NCBI GenBank assembly: GCA_021802965.1
Contig: JAJZQZ010000003.1
Coordinates: forward strand, 1-42,356
DNA length: 42,356 nt
Source: Actinomycetes bacterium
Lineage (GTDB): Bacteria; Actinomycetota; Thermoleophilia; RBG-16-64-13
Direction of reading: 5' to 3'
Position numbers and translations under genes: made by a program. A model generated the notes under the pieces. That model searched no databases. It was not told where the DNA came from and saw only the letters and a list, made by a program, of their open reading frames with translations. Every line of letters begins with the position of its first letter. Position 1 is the stretch's first letter. This document shows, piece by piece, positions 34,627 to 42,356 of the stretch.

Positions 34627-36126
34627 ATGTTTATCGACTGGCTCCGCAGAAAAACCCTGTCCGCACTCCCAGTCGCCGTCGTGCTCGTCCTGGCGATCGG
34701 CGGGAGCGCCAGTGCGGGCGTCCCCCGGGTGCCGCCCGAAGCGGCCTGGGTGCGGCCCGCGCCCACAGTGCGCCACGGGCCCAAGGACCACCCCCGCATC
34801 GCCCTCACCTTCGACGACAACTATCAGAAGCCGCAGGCCTTCGCCACCCTCCGCGTGCTCAAGGCCATGGGCGTCCCGGCGACCATGTTCGTGATCGGAC
34901 ACTACGCCGACCTCGGCCCCAAGCTGGCGAAGCAGCTGGCGAAGGACGGCTTCGAGATAGGCGACCACACGCGCAGCCACGCGAATTCCCCCACCCTGTC
35001 CTGGCGGGCGTTGAAGATCGAGATCGGGAACGGCACCCGCACCTTCGAGAAGATCACAGGAGCACCGACGGCTCCACTGTTCCGCCCTCCGGGCGGCTTC
35101 ACGAACGATTACGTCGCCACCGCCGCGGCGGCTCAGGGATTCCGCTACGTCGTCCTCTGGGATATCGACCCACAGGATTGGAGGGGCGCGTCGGCCGCCG
35201 CCATACGGGACACCGTTTTCGGGAACGCCCACAACGGGGCGATCGTGCTCCTGCACATGGCGGCGCCGCACACCGCCGAGGCCCTCCCCGCCATCGTCGA
35301 CGGACTCCGGGCCCGTGGCTACGAGCTCGTCACGGTGACGGACCTCCTGAAGGGCGACCGGCAGTTCGCCGATGTCGACCCCAAGACCGCCGAGGGGAAG
35401 AACATCTTGGACATGGTCGCCGCCGGCTACCTGTCGGGGGTGGACGGCGACTACTTCGCCCCGTACGACCACCTGACCCGCACGCAACTGGCCCGGGCCG
35501 TCCTTGCCGCCGCGGGCCTCCACTCGGCCGCTCCCCCCGGTGACGGATCCCCCACGGATTACCCCGCGGCCGCGACGGCAGCCGGCCTGCTGCCGGCGGC
35601 GGCGACCCCAAAGGACGCCGACTCCTCCCTCGTGACCCGCTTGGACCTCGCCCGCGCGGTCGCGCGACTCGCCATGAGCAAGGGATACGACGGCGAGAAA
35701 AGCCGCCGCGGAAAGAGCGGCGGCGACTTCACCGACGTTCCCGCCGACGCGCGCGCGGACGTCGACCTCGCCGTCGCGTCCGGACTGATGCGGCCCTCCG
35801 GCGGCGGGCTGTTCGGAGCCGACACCCCGGCCCAGCGTCGTCAGCTCGCCGCGATCCTCGTGCGCTTCGTGGCTCTCCCGATCGCGGGGCCGTCGCGTCT
35901 GCCCACCTCCACGACAGCGGCTCTGGCGGACCGCACCCCCTCTACAGGCTCCACGACGGCCAGTCGCGGATCTAACGGGTTCTCGCTCACCCCGGTCCTG
36001 CTGGTGGTGGGTGGTATGCTCCTGGCAGGTTCGCTCGCAGGCCTGCGGCTCCGCACGCTCGCGGTGCGCAGGAGAAGCCGAGGCCCGGGCCCGCGCTCGT
36101 CTTCGCGAAGAGGGAGGCACTCATGA
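34627..36126 (+). CDS. Secreted, membrane-anchored polysaccharide deacetylase with SLH-like repeats
   Basis: A signal peptide (1-30, ending ASA) leads into a NodB-type deacetylase domain (about 57-240): the TFDD motif with D63/D64, metal ligands H114 and H118 in DHTRSH, R153-PPGG and the LLH motif at 208-210. It probably removes acetyl groups from peptidoglycan or another cell-surface glycan. Residues about 247-295 and 368-415, and more weakly 309-350, look like S-layer homology repeats (FADVDP..NILDMVAAGYLSG; FTDVP..DVDLAVASGLM). A C-terminal membrane helix (453-473) and an Arg-rich tail complete the protein, so it may be attached both to the membrane and to the wall. Confidence 0.88.
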   Translation: MFIDWLRRKTLSALPVAVVLVLAIGGSASAGVPRVPPEAAWVRPAPTVRHGPKDHPRIALTFDDNYQKPQAFATLRVLKAMGVPATMFVIGHYADLGPKLAKQLAKDGFEIGDHTRSHANSPTLSWRALKIEIGNGTRTFEKITGAPTAPLFRPPGGFTNDYVATAAAAQGFRYVVLWDIDPQDWRGASAAAIRDTVFGNAHNGAIVLLHMAAPHTAEALPAIVDGLRARGYELVTVTDLLKGDRQFADVDPKTAEGKNILDMVAAGYLSGVDGDYFAPYDHLTRTQLARAVLAAAGLHSAAPPGDGSPTDYPAAATAAGLLPAAATPKDADSSLVTRLDLARAVARLAMSKGYDGEKSRRGKSGGDFTDVPADARADVDLAVASGLMRPSGGGLFGADTPAQRRQLAAILVRFVALPIAGPSRLPTSTTAALADRTPSTGSTTASRGSNGFSLTPVLLVVGGMLLAGSLAGLRLRTLAVRRRSRGPGPRSSSRRGRHS

Positions 36127-36818
36127 CGACATCCGAGTTCACCGGCTTCCCTCGGGGAGCCGTGGAGTTCCTCGTCGGCCTCACGGCCAACAACAACAAG
36201 CCCTGGTTCGAGGCGCATCGGCACGACTACGAGGAGTACCTCCTGGGTCCATCGCGCGCGTTCGCCGCCGCGATGGCCGAGCGGCTGACGGCGATCAGCC
36301 CCCCGGAACTGGCGCCGATCGCGGGATCTCCCTTCCGCATCTACCGCGACGTCCGCTTCAGCAAGGACAAGACCCCGTACAAGACGCACCTGGGCATAGC
36401 CTTCGGCTCGCCAGGGGCGCCCAAGGGCGAGTCGCCGGGCTACTATTTTCACCTGGATCCTCCGCGCCTCATGATCGGCGCCGGGATGCACGCGTTCCCA
36501 AAGCCCTTTCTCGAGCTCTACCGGGAGGCGGTGGTGGACGACATGTCGGGCGAGAAGCTCGAATCCACGCTCCACCAGGTGTCGGAGGCGGGCATGGAGG
36601 TGTGGGGCGAGAGCTACAAACGGGTCCCCCGAGGCTACGACGCCGCACATCCCCGAGCCGACCTTCTCCGCTACAGCGGCCTTTTTGCCGCCAGCAACGA
36701 GGAACTGCCCGAAGCGCTCCATTCGGTGGCCCTGCTGGACTACTGCGTCGAGCGCTACGCGACCATGGTCCCTGTGCTCACCTGGCTGCTCGACGTGGCC
36801 GAGAAAGCCGCGGCGTAG
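36123..36818 (+). CDS. DUF2461 (TIGR02453) family protein
   Basis: The 231-aa protein matches DUF2461 well: FPRGAVEFLVGLTANNNKPWFEAHRHDYEEYLL at the start, FRIYRDVRFSKDKTPYKTH, then GYYFHLDPPRLMIGAGMHAFPK. The family is widespread, soluble and of unknown function. The ATG overlaps the deacetylase stop as ATGA. Confidence 0.9.
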   Translation: MTTSEFTGFPRGAVEFLVGLTANNNKPWFEAHRHDYEEYLLGPSRAFAAAMAERLTAISPPELAPIAGSPFRIYRDVRFSKDKTPYKTHLGIAFGSPGAPKGESPGYYFHLDPPRLMIGAGMHAFPKPFLELYREAVVDDMSGEKLESTLHQVSEAGMEVWGESYKRVPRGYDAAHPRADLLRYSGLFAASNEELPEALHSVALLDYCVERYATMVPVLTWLLDVAEKAAA

Positions 36819-36846
36819 CCACGCAAGCCCGCGAGCCTGAGCCCGG

Positions 36847-38106
36847 ATGGCCGCGCATCCCGACCCTCGGGTCCTCTTCTCCCGCAGCTTTCTGAGGTAT
36901 CTCGGCCCGGGCTTCATCGTCACGGTCGGCTTCATCGATCCGGGCAACTGGGCCACCAACCTGGCGGCCGGCAGCCGGTTCGGGTACGAGTTGCTGTGGG
37001 TCATCACCCTCGCGACACTCATGCTCATCCTCTTCCAGGGCATGTCCGCCCGCCTCGGCATCGCCACCGGGCACAGCCTCGCATACGCGGTCCGTCGTCG
37101 TTTCTCCCGACCATGGGTGGCCGTCTTCGGGGGCAGCATCGTGCTCGCCTGCGTGGCCACCGACATCGCCGAGATCCTGGGCGGCGCTTTGGGCTTCAAC
37201 CTCCTGTTCGGGCTCCCCTTGTGGCTAGGGGGCGTGCTGTCCCTCGTGCTCAAGGTCGGATTGGTGGCGACCGGCCGCTACCATATGATCGAACGCCTGA
37301 TCGTCGTCTTCCTGGCCATCATCGCCGTCTGCTACGTGGGCGAGCTCTTCATGGTCAAGCCGGATTGGGCCTCGGCGGCTCGTTCGGCTGTGGTGCCCCA
37401 GGTGTCCGGCGCCAGTATCGCCGTCGCGGTGGGCATGCTGGGAGCGGTGGTGATGCCGCACAACATCTACCTCCACTCCAACGTCATCCTGAGTCGGGAC
37501 TGGACGGCCGATCCCGCGGACAAGGCCCGCCTCATCTCCTATGAGATGGGCGACACCACGATCGCGATGAGCATGGGCTGGCTGGTCAACAGCGCGATGG
37601 TGATAGTGGCGGCGGCGGTGTTCAATCGTCACGCCATCGACGTGACCAGCATCGAGCAAGCGTCCGCCACGCTGGAGCCCCTCGTGGGCGCCCTCGCCCG
37701 GGGACTTTTCGGCGTCGCCCTGCTGCTGGCCGGCCTCGGCTCGAGCATCACCTCGTCCATGGCCGAGGCCAACGTCTTGACCGGGTACCTGGGACGACCG
37801 GAGGACCCGCGCAGCACCTTCTACCGCATCGGCCTGTTCGTCTTGGCGCTGCCCGCGTTCCTGGTGATCGTCGCTGGATTCGACTCGTACAAGGTGCTGC
37901 TGCTCAGCCAGGTCCTTCTGAGTATCCAGCTGCCACTGACGATCCTTCCCCTCCTGCTGCTGACCGGTGACCGTCGAGTGATGGGAGATCTGGTCAGCGG
38001 GCGAGTAGAGAGGAGTCTCGGCGCCGTGGCCGGGGTGGTCGTGGTGGCGCTGAATGTCGTGTTGCTGTTCACGGTCTTCCGGACGGCCGCGGGAGGTGGT
38101 CCTTGA
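36847..38106 (+). CDS. Nramp family divalent metal transporter
   Basis: Nramp proteins import Mn2+ or Fe2+ with protons. The TM1 metal site GFIDPGNWATN and the TM6 site AVVMPHNIYLHS are both intact, including the metal-binding Asp, Asn and Met. About eleven hydrophobic segments are seen in 419 aa. The gene ends in TGATG overlapping a universal stress protein gene, an arrangement seen in other bacterial Nramp operons. Confidence 0.93.
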   Translation: MAAHPDPRVLFSRSFLRYLGPGFIVTVGFIDPGNWATNLAAGSRFGYELLWVITLATLMLILFQGMSARLGIATGHSLAYAVRRRFSRPWVAVFGGSIVLACVATDIAEILGGALGFNLLFGLPLWLGGVLSLVLKVGLVATGRYHMIERLIVVFLAIIAVCYVGELFMVKPDWASAARSAVVPQVSGASIAVAVGMLGAVVMPHNIYLHSNVILSRDWTADPADKARLISYEMGDTTIAMSMGWLVNSAMVIVAAAVFNRHAIDVTSIEQASATLEPLVGALARGLFGVALLLAGLGSSITSSMAEANVLTGYLGRPEDPRSTFYRIGLFVLALPAFLVIVAGFDSYKVLLLSQVLLSIQLPLTILPLLLLTGDRRVMGDLVSGRVERSLGAVAGVVVVALNVVLLFTVFRTAAGGGP

Positions 38107-38504
38107 TGTACGAACGCGTGCTGGTGGCCCTCAAATCGGACCCGAGCGACGAGCAGATCGTCGCCCATGCCGCGGATCTGGCCGCGCTCGCGGGCAGCCG
38201 GCTCACCCTGCTGCACGCCGTGCATAGCCACAGCCGTGACGCGGGCGCCTTCCTGGAGCAGGAGGCGACGGCATACCTGGAGGAGATGGCCGGTCCCATC
38301 CGGGCCCGCGGGATCGAGACCGAGGTGATGGTGGTTCCAGGCGAGCCTGCGGAGACGATCCAGACAGTCGCCGCGCAGACCGGGGCCGAACTCCTCGTTA
38401 TGGGCACCCACGGGCATCATCAGGTACGCCACGTCCTTCTCGGCTCAGTCACCGAGTCGGTCATCCGTGGGTGTTCGGTCCCGGCGTTGTTGATCCGGCC
38501 CTGA
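38106..38504 (+). CDS. Universal stress protein (UspA family, ATP-binding type)
   Basis: The 132-aa protein starts MYERVLVALKSDPSDEQIVAHA and ends with the nucleotide-binding pattern GTHGHHQVRHVLLGSVTESVIRGCSVPALLI, in which G-x2-G-x9-GS is conserved. The ATG (38106) shares its A with the transporter stop (TGATG); a TTG at 38103 is the alternative. Co-translation suggests it regulates or responds to the metal transporter. Confidence 0.9.
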   Translation: MYERVLVALKSDPSDEQIVAHAADLAALAGSRLTLLHAVHSHSRDAGAFLEQEATAYLEEMAGPIRARGIETEVMVVPGEPAETIQTVAAQTGAELLVMGTHGHHQVRHVLLGSVTESVIRGCSVPALLIRP

Positions 38505-38792
38505 CCCTGACATGCCGCCGCGCGCAGGCGCACGACCCGCACGGGCACCTCGCAGCCGAATGCAGGAAGCGGGGCGGCGAGGCCGAACCTGGACTATGGA
38601 GGGGCGCGAGGGGAAAGGGCGTCCCCCGGGGATGGGACCCGAGGGACGCGAGAGAGAGCGGGAGGTCAGGCAAGGGCGAGGCTTCTCGTCCGCCGACCTT
38701 CCCGGATGTAAGAATCGGCACGAGGGCTGACACGCTTGAACGGGCCCTCCGGACGCGCCCCTCCCTCGACCTTCCCACTCGCTGGAAGGCTG
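38505..38792. other. Intergenic region between convergent usp and epimerase genes
   Basis: No coding frame here looks real. GCGTCCC (38619-38625) and GGGACGC (38643-38649) could form a 7-bp stem around an inner CCCGGG-rich loop, but no U-run follows, so it is not a clear intrinsic terminator. Nothing else was recognised. Confidence 0.5.
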
Positions 38793-39752
38793 CTAGATCG
38801 AGGGCAGCCCCATCTCGGAGCGCGCGTCGTTGATATGGATGCGCACAGCCTCTTCCAAGGGGATCATGGAGTAACCGAAATCCTCCTTCGCCCGCGCCGT
38901 GCTGTAGAGCCAAGGAAGCTCCTCACGTCCCCGTTCCGAGCCGAAGCTGATCTGAGCGTCGGGTATGAAGGACCGGACCACGCCGGCCACGTCCTGCAAA
39001 GAGTACGGCGGCCCGCCGAGATTGTAGACGGGGTGCGGCGACGACTCCGCGTTCAGCAGGAGCCGGGTGAAGGCGCCGATGTCATCGGGCGAGCACAGAG
39101 ACCAGAGGCTCCGCCCGTCGATATCGTACTGCAGCGGCTGCCCCATCGCCGGCACCGACACCACGTCGGCGAACCACTTGACGACGAAGGGCCCTCCGGC
39201 GCCGTGGCCGAACACGATGGCCGGGCGAAGGCCCGTGCAGCTCAGCCCGTAGACCTGCGAGTACTCGGCCGCCATGATCTCCGCCAGCCGCTTCGCGTAC
39301 GCGTAGAAGTGACCCGGCCCCATGTACAGGCGGTCGTCCTCGGTGACCTCGCGGTCGCCATAGTCCTCCTGGCTCCCGTACACGGTCTCGGAGCTCGCGT
39401 AGATGACCCGCTTGATTCCCGACAGGCGCGCCGCCTCGAACACGTTGCACATCCCGAGCACACCCACCTTGGTGTTGAGCCGCGGCAGCGGATCGAGGGA
39501 CATGACCATCGCCCAATTGACCAGGCGATCAATGTCGTACTTCTGGATGATGTCCAGCAGATCCTCGAGTTGGGCCACGTCGCCCCGCACGAACGTGTAC
39601 CGGTCGGCGTGCTCCTTGATGGAATCGAGGAACCATCGGGGGGCGGGCGCCACGTCCATGGCGACCACGCGACCCACCCCCGGGTCGCGCAGCAGATGCG
39701 CCACCGTCTTGCGACCGAACTGGCCGGTACCGCCCACCAGCAGAATGTTCAT
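38793..39752 (-). CDS. NAD-dependent epimerase/dehydratase (extended SDR)
   Basis: The 319-aa protein is an extended short-chain dehydrogenase: NAD-binding GGTGQFG (residues 7-13), DVAQLEDL, YASSETVYG and the catalytic Y-x3-K in YAYAKRLAE. It acts on a nucleotide sugar or similar substrate, which is not identifiable. A strong GGAGG site 8 bases before ATG 39752 fixes the start, although the frame is open upstream to 39824. An extended -10 (TGG TAGTGT, minus strand, with TAGTGT at 39828-39823) could serve as promoter. Confidence 0.88.
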   Translation of the reverse strand: MNILLVGGTGQFGRKTVAHLLRDPGVGRVVAMDVAPAPRWFLDSIKEHADRYTFVRGDVAQLEDLLDIIQKYDIDRLVNWAMVMSLDPLPRLNTKVGVLGMCNVFEAARLSGIKRVIYASSETVYGSQEDYGDREVTEDDRLYMGPGHFYAYAKRLAEIMAAEYSQVYGLSCTGLRPAIVFGHGAGGPFVVKWFADVVSVPAMGQPLQYDIDGRSLWSLCSPDDIGAFTRLLLNAESSPHPVYNLGGPPYSLQDVAGVVRSFIPDAQISFGSERGREELPWLYSTARAKEDFGYSMIPLEEAVRIHINDARSEMGLPSI

Positions 39753-39846
39753 TCGTCGTACCTCCCCCGCGCCTAAGGACACGACCCCGCCTCGGCGAGC
39801 GCCGGCGGCTGGTTCAGTCGCCACACTACCACGATGGCCTGCGGAG

Positions 39847-39888
39847 GGCGCCGCCCGCTTGCGGCGGCGCCCCCGACGCTGCTAGTGT
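39847..39888 (+). promoter_or_regulatory. Promoter with overlapping 9-bp hairpin for the MFS gene (likely leaderless)
   Basis: TTGCGG (39859-39864) and TAGTGT (39883-39888) are 18 bases apart, and the -10 ends 8 bases before ATG 39897, so the mRNA is likely leaderless. A perfect 9-bp inverted repeat, GGCGCCGCC (39847-39855) and GGCGGCGCC (39863-39871), surrounds the -35 and could be a regulator site or a DNA hairpin. Confidence 0.45.
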
Positions 39889-39896
39889 CGGCGGCC

Positions 39897-41099
39897 ATGA
39901 GGACGCGTGAGAACAAGGCGACCCGCTCCGAGATCGGGCTCACGGCCGCCTTCACCGCCTACTTCGCCCTCACCGCCCTGCTCGTCACCTTCATGCCGGT
40001 GGTGACTCCGGCCCTCCAGGACGGGTTCGGGCTCTCGGCCTCGCAGATCGGGCTGCTGACCTCCGTGTATCTGCTGGGTTACGCCCTGGTCGAGTTTCCT
40101 GCGGGCTTCGCCGGACTCCACTGGGGCGGCCGTGTCTTCGCGTTCAGCGGCGCCTTGTTGGTCCTCGGCTCACTCGTGTTCGCCCTGGGAACGTCGCTGC
40201 CGATGTTCGCGGCCGGCCGCGCGATCCAGGGGCTGGGCGCAGGGATGGTCATCGTCACCGGCAGCCCCGTCCTCGCCCGAGGCATCCGACCCCACCGCCT
40301 GACCTGGAGCTGGGGGATCGCGGGGGCCGGATGGGGCGTGGGCACCATCGCCGGCCTGGTCATCCTGCCCGCCGTGGCCGACGCCGGAGGCTTCAGGGCG
40401 GTATGTCTGGCTGTCGCCGGGTTCAGCCTCGCGTGCACGATCGCCGTGCTCGTACCCAAGGCCGTGCGGGCTCGTCCCGCCCATGGGGAAGAGATCAAGG
40501 TCCGCTCCTACGCCCAGGACGTCCGCGGCGTGACCACCCACCGGGAGGTCGCCCTCCTGGGGCTCTTCAACGCCACCAACCTGGCGGCCACCGTCGTGGT
40601 GATCGTCTGGACTCCCGTGTTCCTCACCGAGATGCGGGGAGCATCCGTCGCCATCGGGGCGCTCGTAACAGCCGGGCTCGGCCTCTCCCAGATCGCGGCC
40701 AACCCCGCGGGAGCGTGGGCCGACGCCCACCTCGGACGCCGCCGCGTCATCTACTGGTCGCAGATATTGCTGGCCGCCTCGACTCTGGCCATCCCCCTCG
40801 TGCCGGGGATCGCACCCGTGCTGATCGTGGTGCTGCTGAACGGCTTCTTCGACATGACCTACTTCCCGTCGATCTTCGCGGCCGTCCCCACCGTGGTCAA
40901 GCTGCGCTTGGTGGGCATCGCGGCCGCGTGGGTGAGCATCGTGGGGATGTTGAGCTCGGTCGTGTTCCCGTGGCTGTTCGGGGCCCTCCTCGACGCTGGG
41001 CTCGGGTACGTCGCCGGGTACGGCGCGCTCGCCGCCTTCATACTCGTCGGCGCCGCCGGAGTGAGGTTCTTCACCTGGTCCAAGCCGAAGCCCGATTGA
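39897..41099 (+). CDS. Major facilitator superfamily transporter
   Basis: A 400-aa protein with about 12 hydrophobic segments. The MFS loop 2-3 region is replaced by FAGLHWGGRVFAF, and GRAIQGLGAGMVIVTGSPVLARG and the LGRRRVIYWSQILLA motif of the second half fit the nitrate/CynX-like or oxalate/formate-like subgroups. Substrate not predictable. ATG 39897 is chosen over the upstream in-frame ATG at 39834 because of the promoter position. Confidence 0.87.
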   Translation: MRTRENKATRSEIGLTAAFTAYFALTALLVTFMPVVTPALQDGFGLSASQIGLLTSVYLLGYALVEFPAGFAGLHWGGRVFAFSGALLVLGSLVFALGTSLPMFAAGRAIQGLGAGMVIVTGSPVLARGIRPHRLTWSWGIAGAGWGVGTIAGLVILPAVADAGGFRAVCLAVAGFSLACTIAVLVPKAVRARPAHGEEIKVRSYAQDVRGVTTHREVALLGLFNATNLAATVVVIVWTPVFLTEMRGASVAIGALVTAGLGLSQIAANPAGAWADAHLGRRRVIYWSQILLAASTLAIPLVPGIAPVLIVVLLNGFFDMTYFPSIFAAVPTVVKLRLVGIAAAWVSIVGMLSSVVFPWLFGALLDAGLGYVAGYGALAAFILVGAAGVRFFTWSKPKPD

Positions 41100-41124
41100 C
41101 AGGGTCGGCGCGCTGACATAGGTT
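41096..41124 (+). promoter_or_regulatory. Promoter of the small secreted protein gene
   Basis: TTGACA (41096-41101) overlaps the MFS stop codon and is followed after 17 bases by TAGGTT (41119-41124). The start of transcription would be near 41131, giving a leader of about 33 bases that contains GGGAGG before GTG 41164. Confidence 0.6.
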
Positions 41125-41163
41125 GGCCTCGTGCCCAAGAGTCACGCGTGGGAGGTCCGATCT

Positions 41164-41709
41164 GTGAAGAAGCGTCTGACATCGATCGTGCTTCTCTTGG
41201 CCCTGGGAGCACTCGCGGCGCTGCCCGCCGCCGCGCAGGCGAAGCGCGTCCCGACGCGGCCGTTCATCCACGCCAGCGGAGCCGGCACGATCGAGACCAC
41301 AACGTATCCGGGGCTAAGCGGCGACTGGCCGGTCACAGGTACCGCGACGATCTGGATCCACGCGCATTCAGTCGGCGACCCGGTATTCCACTTCACGAGC
41401 CTTGGCGAGAAGTACGCGGCATGCGATGCCATGGGGCTTGTGTTCATCAGAGTACGCGATGCGGGGTTCAAGACGGTCGTGATCGGAAGAGTCACGAAGA
41501 TGACCACCATGAGGGAGGGCGTCCACGGTGTTTCGATCGACTACACCGTATGGGGCAGAACGTACAACATGTACATCACCGACGGCCCGACATACGACAC
41601 GGTGTGGCTCGGATTCTTGGCTCCGATCCTGGGCGACGGACATGCCTACGAGCAGCAGAGGGTGATCGCGGGCGATTTCGATGTGGAGTGCACCATCCCG
41701 CTGCCGTAG
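41164..41709 (+). CDS. Small secreted protein of unknown function
   Basis: The 181-aa product begins with a clear signal peptide (KKRLTSIVLLLALGALAA, cleavage near AQA, residue 26). The mature part, about 155 residues, is rich in Thr, Gly and aromatic residues and looks beta-structured; it has two cysteines (one mid-protein, one near the end) that could form a disulfide. I recognise no family. GTG 41164 is chosen because GGGAGG lies 8 bases ahead and the signal peptide starts there; a frame upstream to 41131 exists but adds a segment unlike a signal peptide. Confidence 0.75.
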   Translation: MKKRLTSIVLLLALGALAALPAAAQAKRVPTRPFIHASGAGTIETTTYPGLSGDWPVTGTATIWIHAHSVGDPVFHFTSLGEKYAACDAMGLVFIRVRDAGFKTVVIGRVTKMTTMREGVHGVSIDYTVWGRTYNMYITDGPTYDTVWLGFLAPILGDGHAYEQQRVIAGDFDVECTIPLP

Positions 41710-41799
41710 GGACTCGGAGGGCGAGCCCACTGGAACTACCCCACGGGAGTGAATGTCATCTCTCGGTACTGGCAAGCGCGATTCGTGCTATCGATCGGA

Positions 41800-41871
41800 A
41801 GCCGGCGAAGGGAATCGAACCCCCAACCTGCTGATTACAAATCAGCTGCTCTACCATTGAGCCACGCCGGC
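41800..41871 (-). tRNA. tRNA-Thr (anticodon TGT), CCA not encoded
   Basis: Cloverleaf elements: acceptor GCCGGCG/CGCCGGC, D-arm GCTC/GAGC, anticodon stem GCTGA/TCAGC with loop TTTGTAA, and a T-arm with TTCGATT. Anticodon TGT reads ACA. The 3' end is followed by TCC, so CCA must be added by the nucleotidyltransferase, unlike the tRNA-Gly in this window. Confidence 0.96.
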
Positions 41872-41908
41872 GCGTCCACCCGACCAACTTCGGGCGTCGG
41901 GGAAGTAG

Positions 41909-41957
41909 ATTGTACGGCGTGCGTGTGGGTCCGGACAACCTCGACTGACAACCTCGA
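41909..41957 (-). promoter_or_regulatory. tRNA-Thr promoter with 11-bp tandem repeat at the -35
   Basis: On the minus strand TTGTCC (41938-41933) and TACAAT (41914-41909) are 18 bases apart, placing transcription start close upstream of the tRNA. The plus-strand sequence GACAACCTCGA occurs twice, at 41934-41944 and 41947-41957, a 13-base period that repeats part of the -35 region. Confidence 0.55.
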
Positions 41958-42033
41958 ACGCGCATCGAACGTGCATCGGCCATCGCCCAGACGTCATCTC
42001 CCAAGATGCGCGACTTCGCGGCCGTCCGGCCGG

Positions 42034-42042
42034 TGCTATATT
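42034..42042 (+). promoter_or_regulatory. Extended -10 for the terminal gene (likely leaderless)
   Basis: TGC followed by TATATT (42037-42042) ends 6 bases before ATG 42049, the spacing expected when transcription starts at or very near the start codon. No good -35 is seen. Confidence 0.45.
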
Positions 42043-42048
42043 CGAGCC

Positions 42049-42356
42049 ATGCCTACTTCAGTAGCTCTCGTACCGTTGATCGTAGTCGCGGGCCTGATCG
42101 CCGCGACGATCGTGGCTCGGCGTCGCGGGTATGGCGTGGGCGGCACCGAGGTGGTCGTCCGCTGCATGGACGGGCACCTCTTCACGACGATCTGGATCCC
42201 CGGTGCATCGCTCAAGGCCCTGCGCTTCGGGCCCCTCAGACTGCAGCGATGCCCGATCGGCGATCACCTGACGTTCGTGACGCCGGTGAAGGAATCGGAC
42301 TTGACGTGCGCGGAGCGGAGCTTCGCGCATCAGCATCACGACGGCCTGATGCCCTG
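42049..42356 (+). CDS. Small membrane-anchored conserved hypothetical protein (partial)
   Basis: About 102 residues are present before the right edge. A membrane helix (residues 5-22, VALVPLIVVAGLIAATIV) is followed by basic residues and a conserved soluble part, VVVRCMDGHLFTTIWIPGASLKALRFG and then LTFVTPVKESDLT. This pattern is familiar from actinobacterial proteins of unknown function. C39 and C68 with nearby His residues might bind metal. The gene may end within a few codons of the edge. Confidence 0.8.
   Translation, partial: MPTSVALVPLIVVAGLIAATIVARRRGYGVGGTEVVVRCMDGHLFTTIWIPGASLKALRFGPLRLQRCPIGDHLTFVTPVKESDLTCAERSFAHQHHDGLMP

Noticed and set aside
38619-38649. Stem GCGTCCC/GGGACGC as an intrinsic terminator after the usp gene
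   Set aside because: No U-run follows and the loop is long and GC-rich, so it does not meet the pattern.

Overview
The window is 42.4 kb of high-GC chromosomal DNA that is almost entirely coding. It has the character of a deep-branching actinobacterium: GC-rich codons throughout, frequent GTG starts, genes chained by 4-base ATGA/GTGA overlaps, several promoters placed so close to the start codon that leaderless mRNAs are likely, and actinobacterial families such as the C-terminal partial gene. The gene mix (a hexulose-phosphate-synthase/RraA fusion usually seen in archaea, cyclic 2,3-diphosphoglycerate genes, a LytS-type kinase beside a sodium:solute symporter) points towards anaerobic or thermotolerant lineages near Coriobacteriia, Thermoleophilia or Rubrobacteria. 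That placement is inference from content, not a phylogeny. I saw no insertion sequence, phage gene or CRISPR array.

Layout. 1-3456 (minus): tsaD (runs off the left edge), rimI, tsaB, tsaE and a family-4 uracil-DNA glycosylase, all overlapping; this is the tRNA t6A modification set plus DNA repair. 3592-6631 (plus): a Rossmann/DUF2520 protein, a YjbQ-family protein and a fused 3-hexulose-6-phosphate synthase/RraA-like aldolase. 6636-18332 (minus): an 11.7-kb run reading lysA, hom, sppA, a metallophosphoesterase, cyclic 2,3-diphosphoglycerate synthetase, 2-phosphoglycerate kinase, class II fructose bisphosphatase (glpX), rho, a P1-family peptidase and panC. 18438-20163 (plus): a small PD-(D/E)XK-like protein, hpt and an alpha/beta hydrolase. 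20224-21005 (minus): a tandem-duplicated CsoR-family repressor with its own operator, then tRNA-Gly(CCC). 21153-24880 (plus): a long structured leader with a 14-codon ORF, a LytS-like histidine kinase, and a two-gene sodium:solute symporter.

24871-29087 (minus): mutM, argS, a potassium channel and rlmH. 29160-34564 (minus): a DUF4388 protein with a cysteine cluster, a two-helix membrane protein, a DUF5069 protein, glnD, glnB and an SRPBCC-like membrane protein. 34627-38504 (plus): an SLH-like polysaccharide deacetylase, a DUF2461 protein, an Nramp metal transporter and a universal stress protein. 38793-39752 (minus): an NAD-dependent epimerase. 39897-42356: an MFS transporter, a small secreted protein, tRNA-Thr(TGT) (minus) and the start of a small membrane protein.

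Most interesting points: (1) a cyclic 2,3-diphosphoglycerate synthesis pair in a bacterial operon, translationally coupled to a class III-like phosphodiesterase that could degrade the product; (2) the lytS leader, with mutually exclusive stems, a leader peptide, a pyrimidine-rich Rho-like tract and a C10/G7 pairing over the lytS ribosome binding site; (3) a fused two-domain CsoR-family repressor that keeps the Cys pair but not the copper-ligand His at its usual place; (4) a 37-bp direct repeat inside mutM whose recombination would remove exactly 28 codons; (5) a putative sliding-clamp-binding tail on the uracil-DNA glycosylase.
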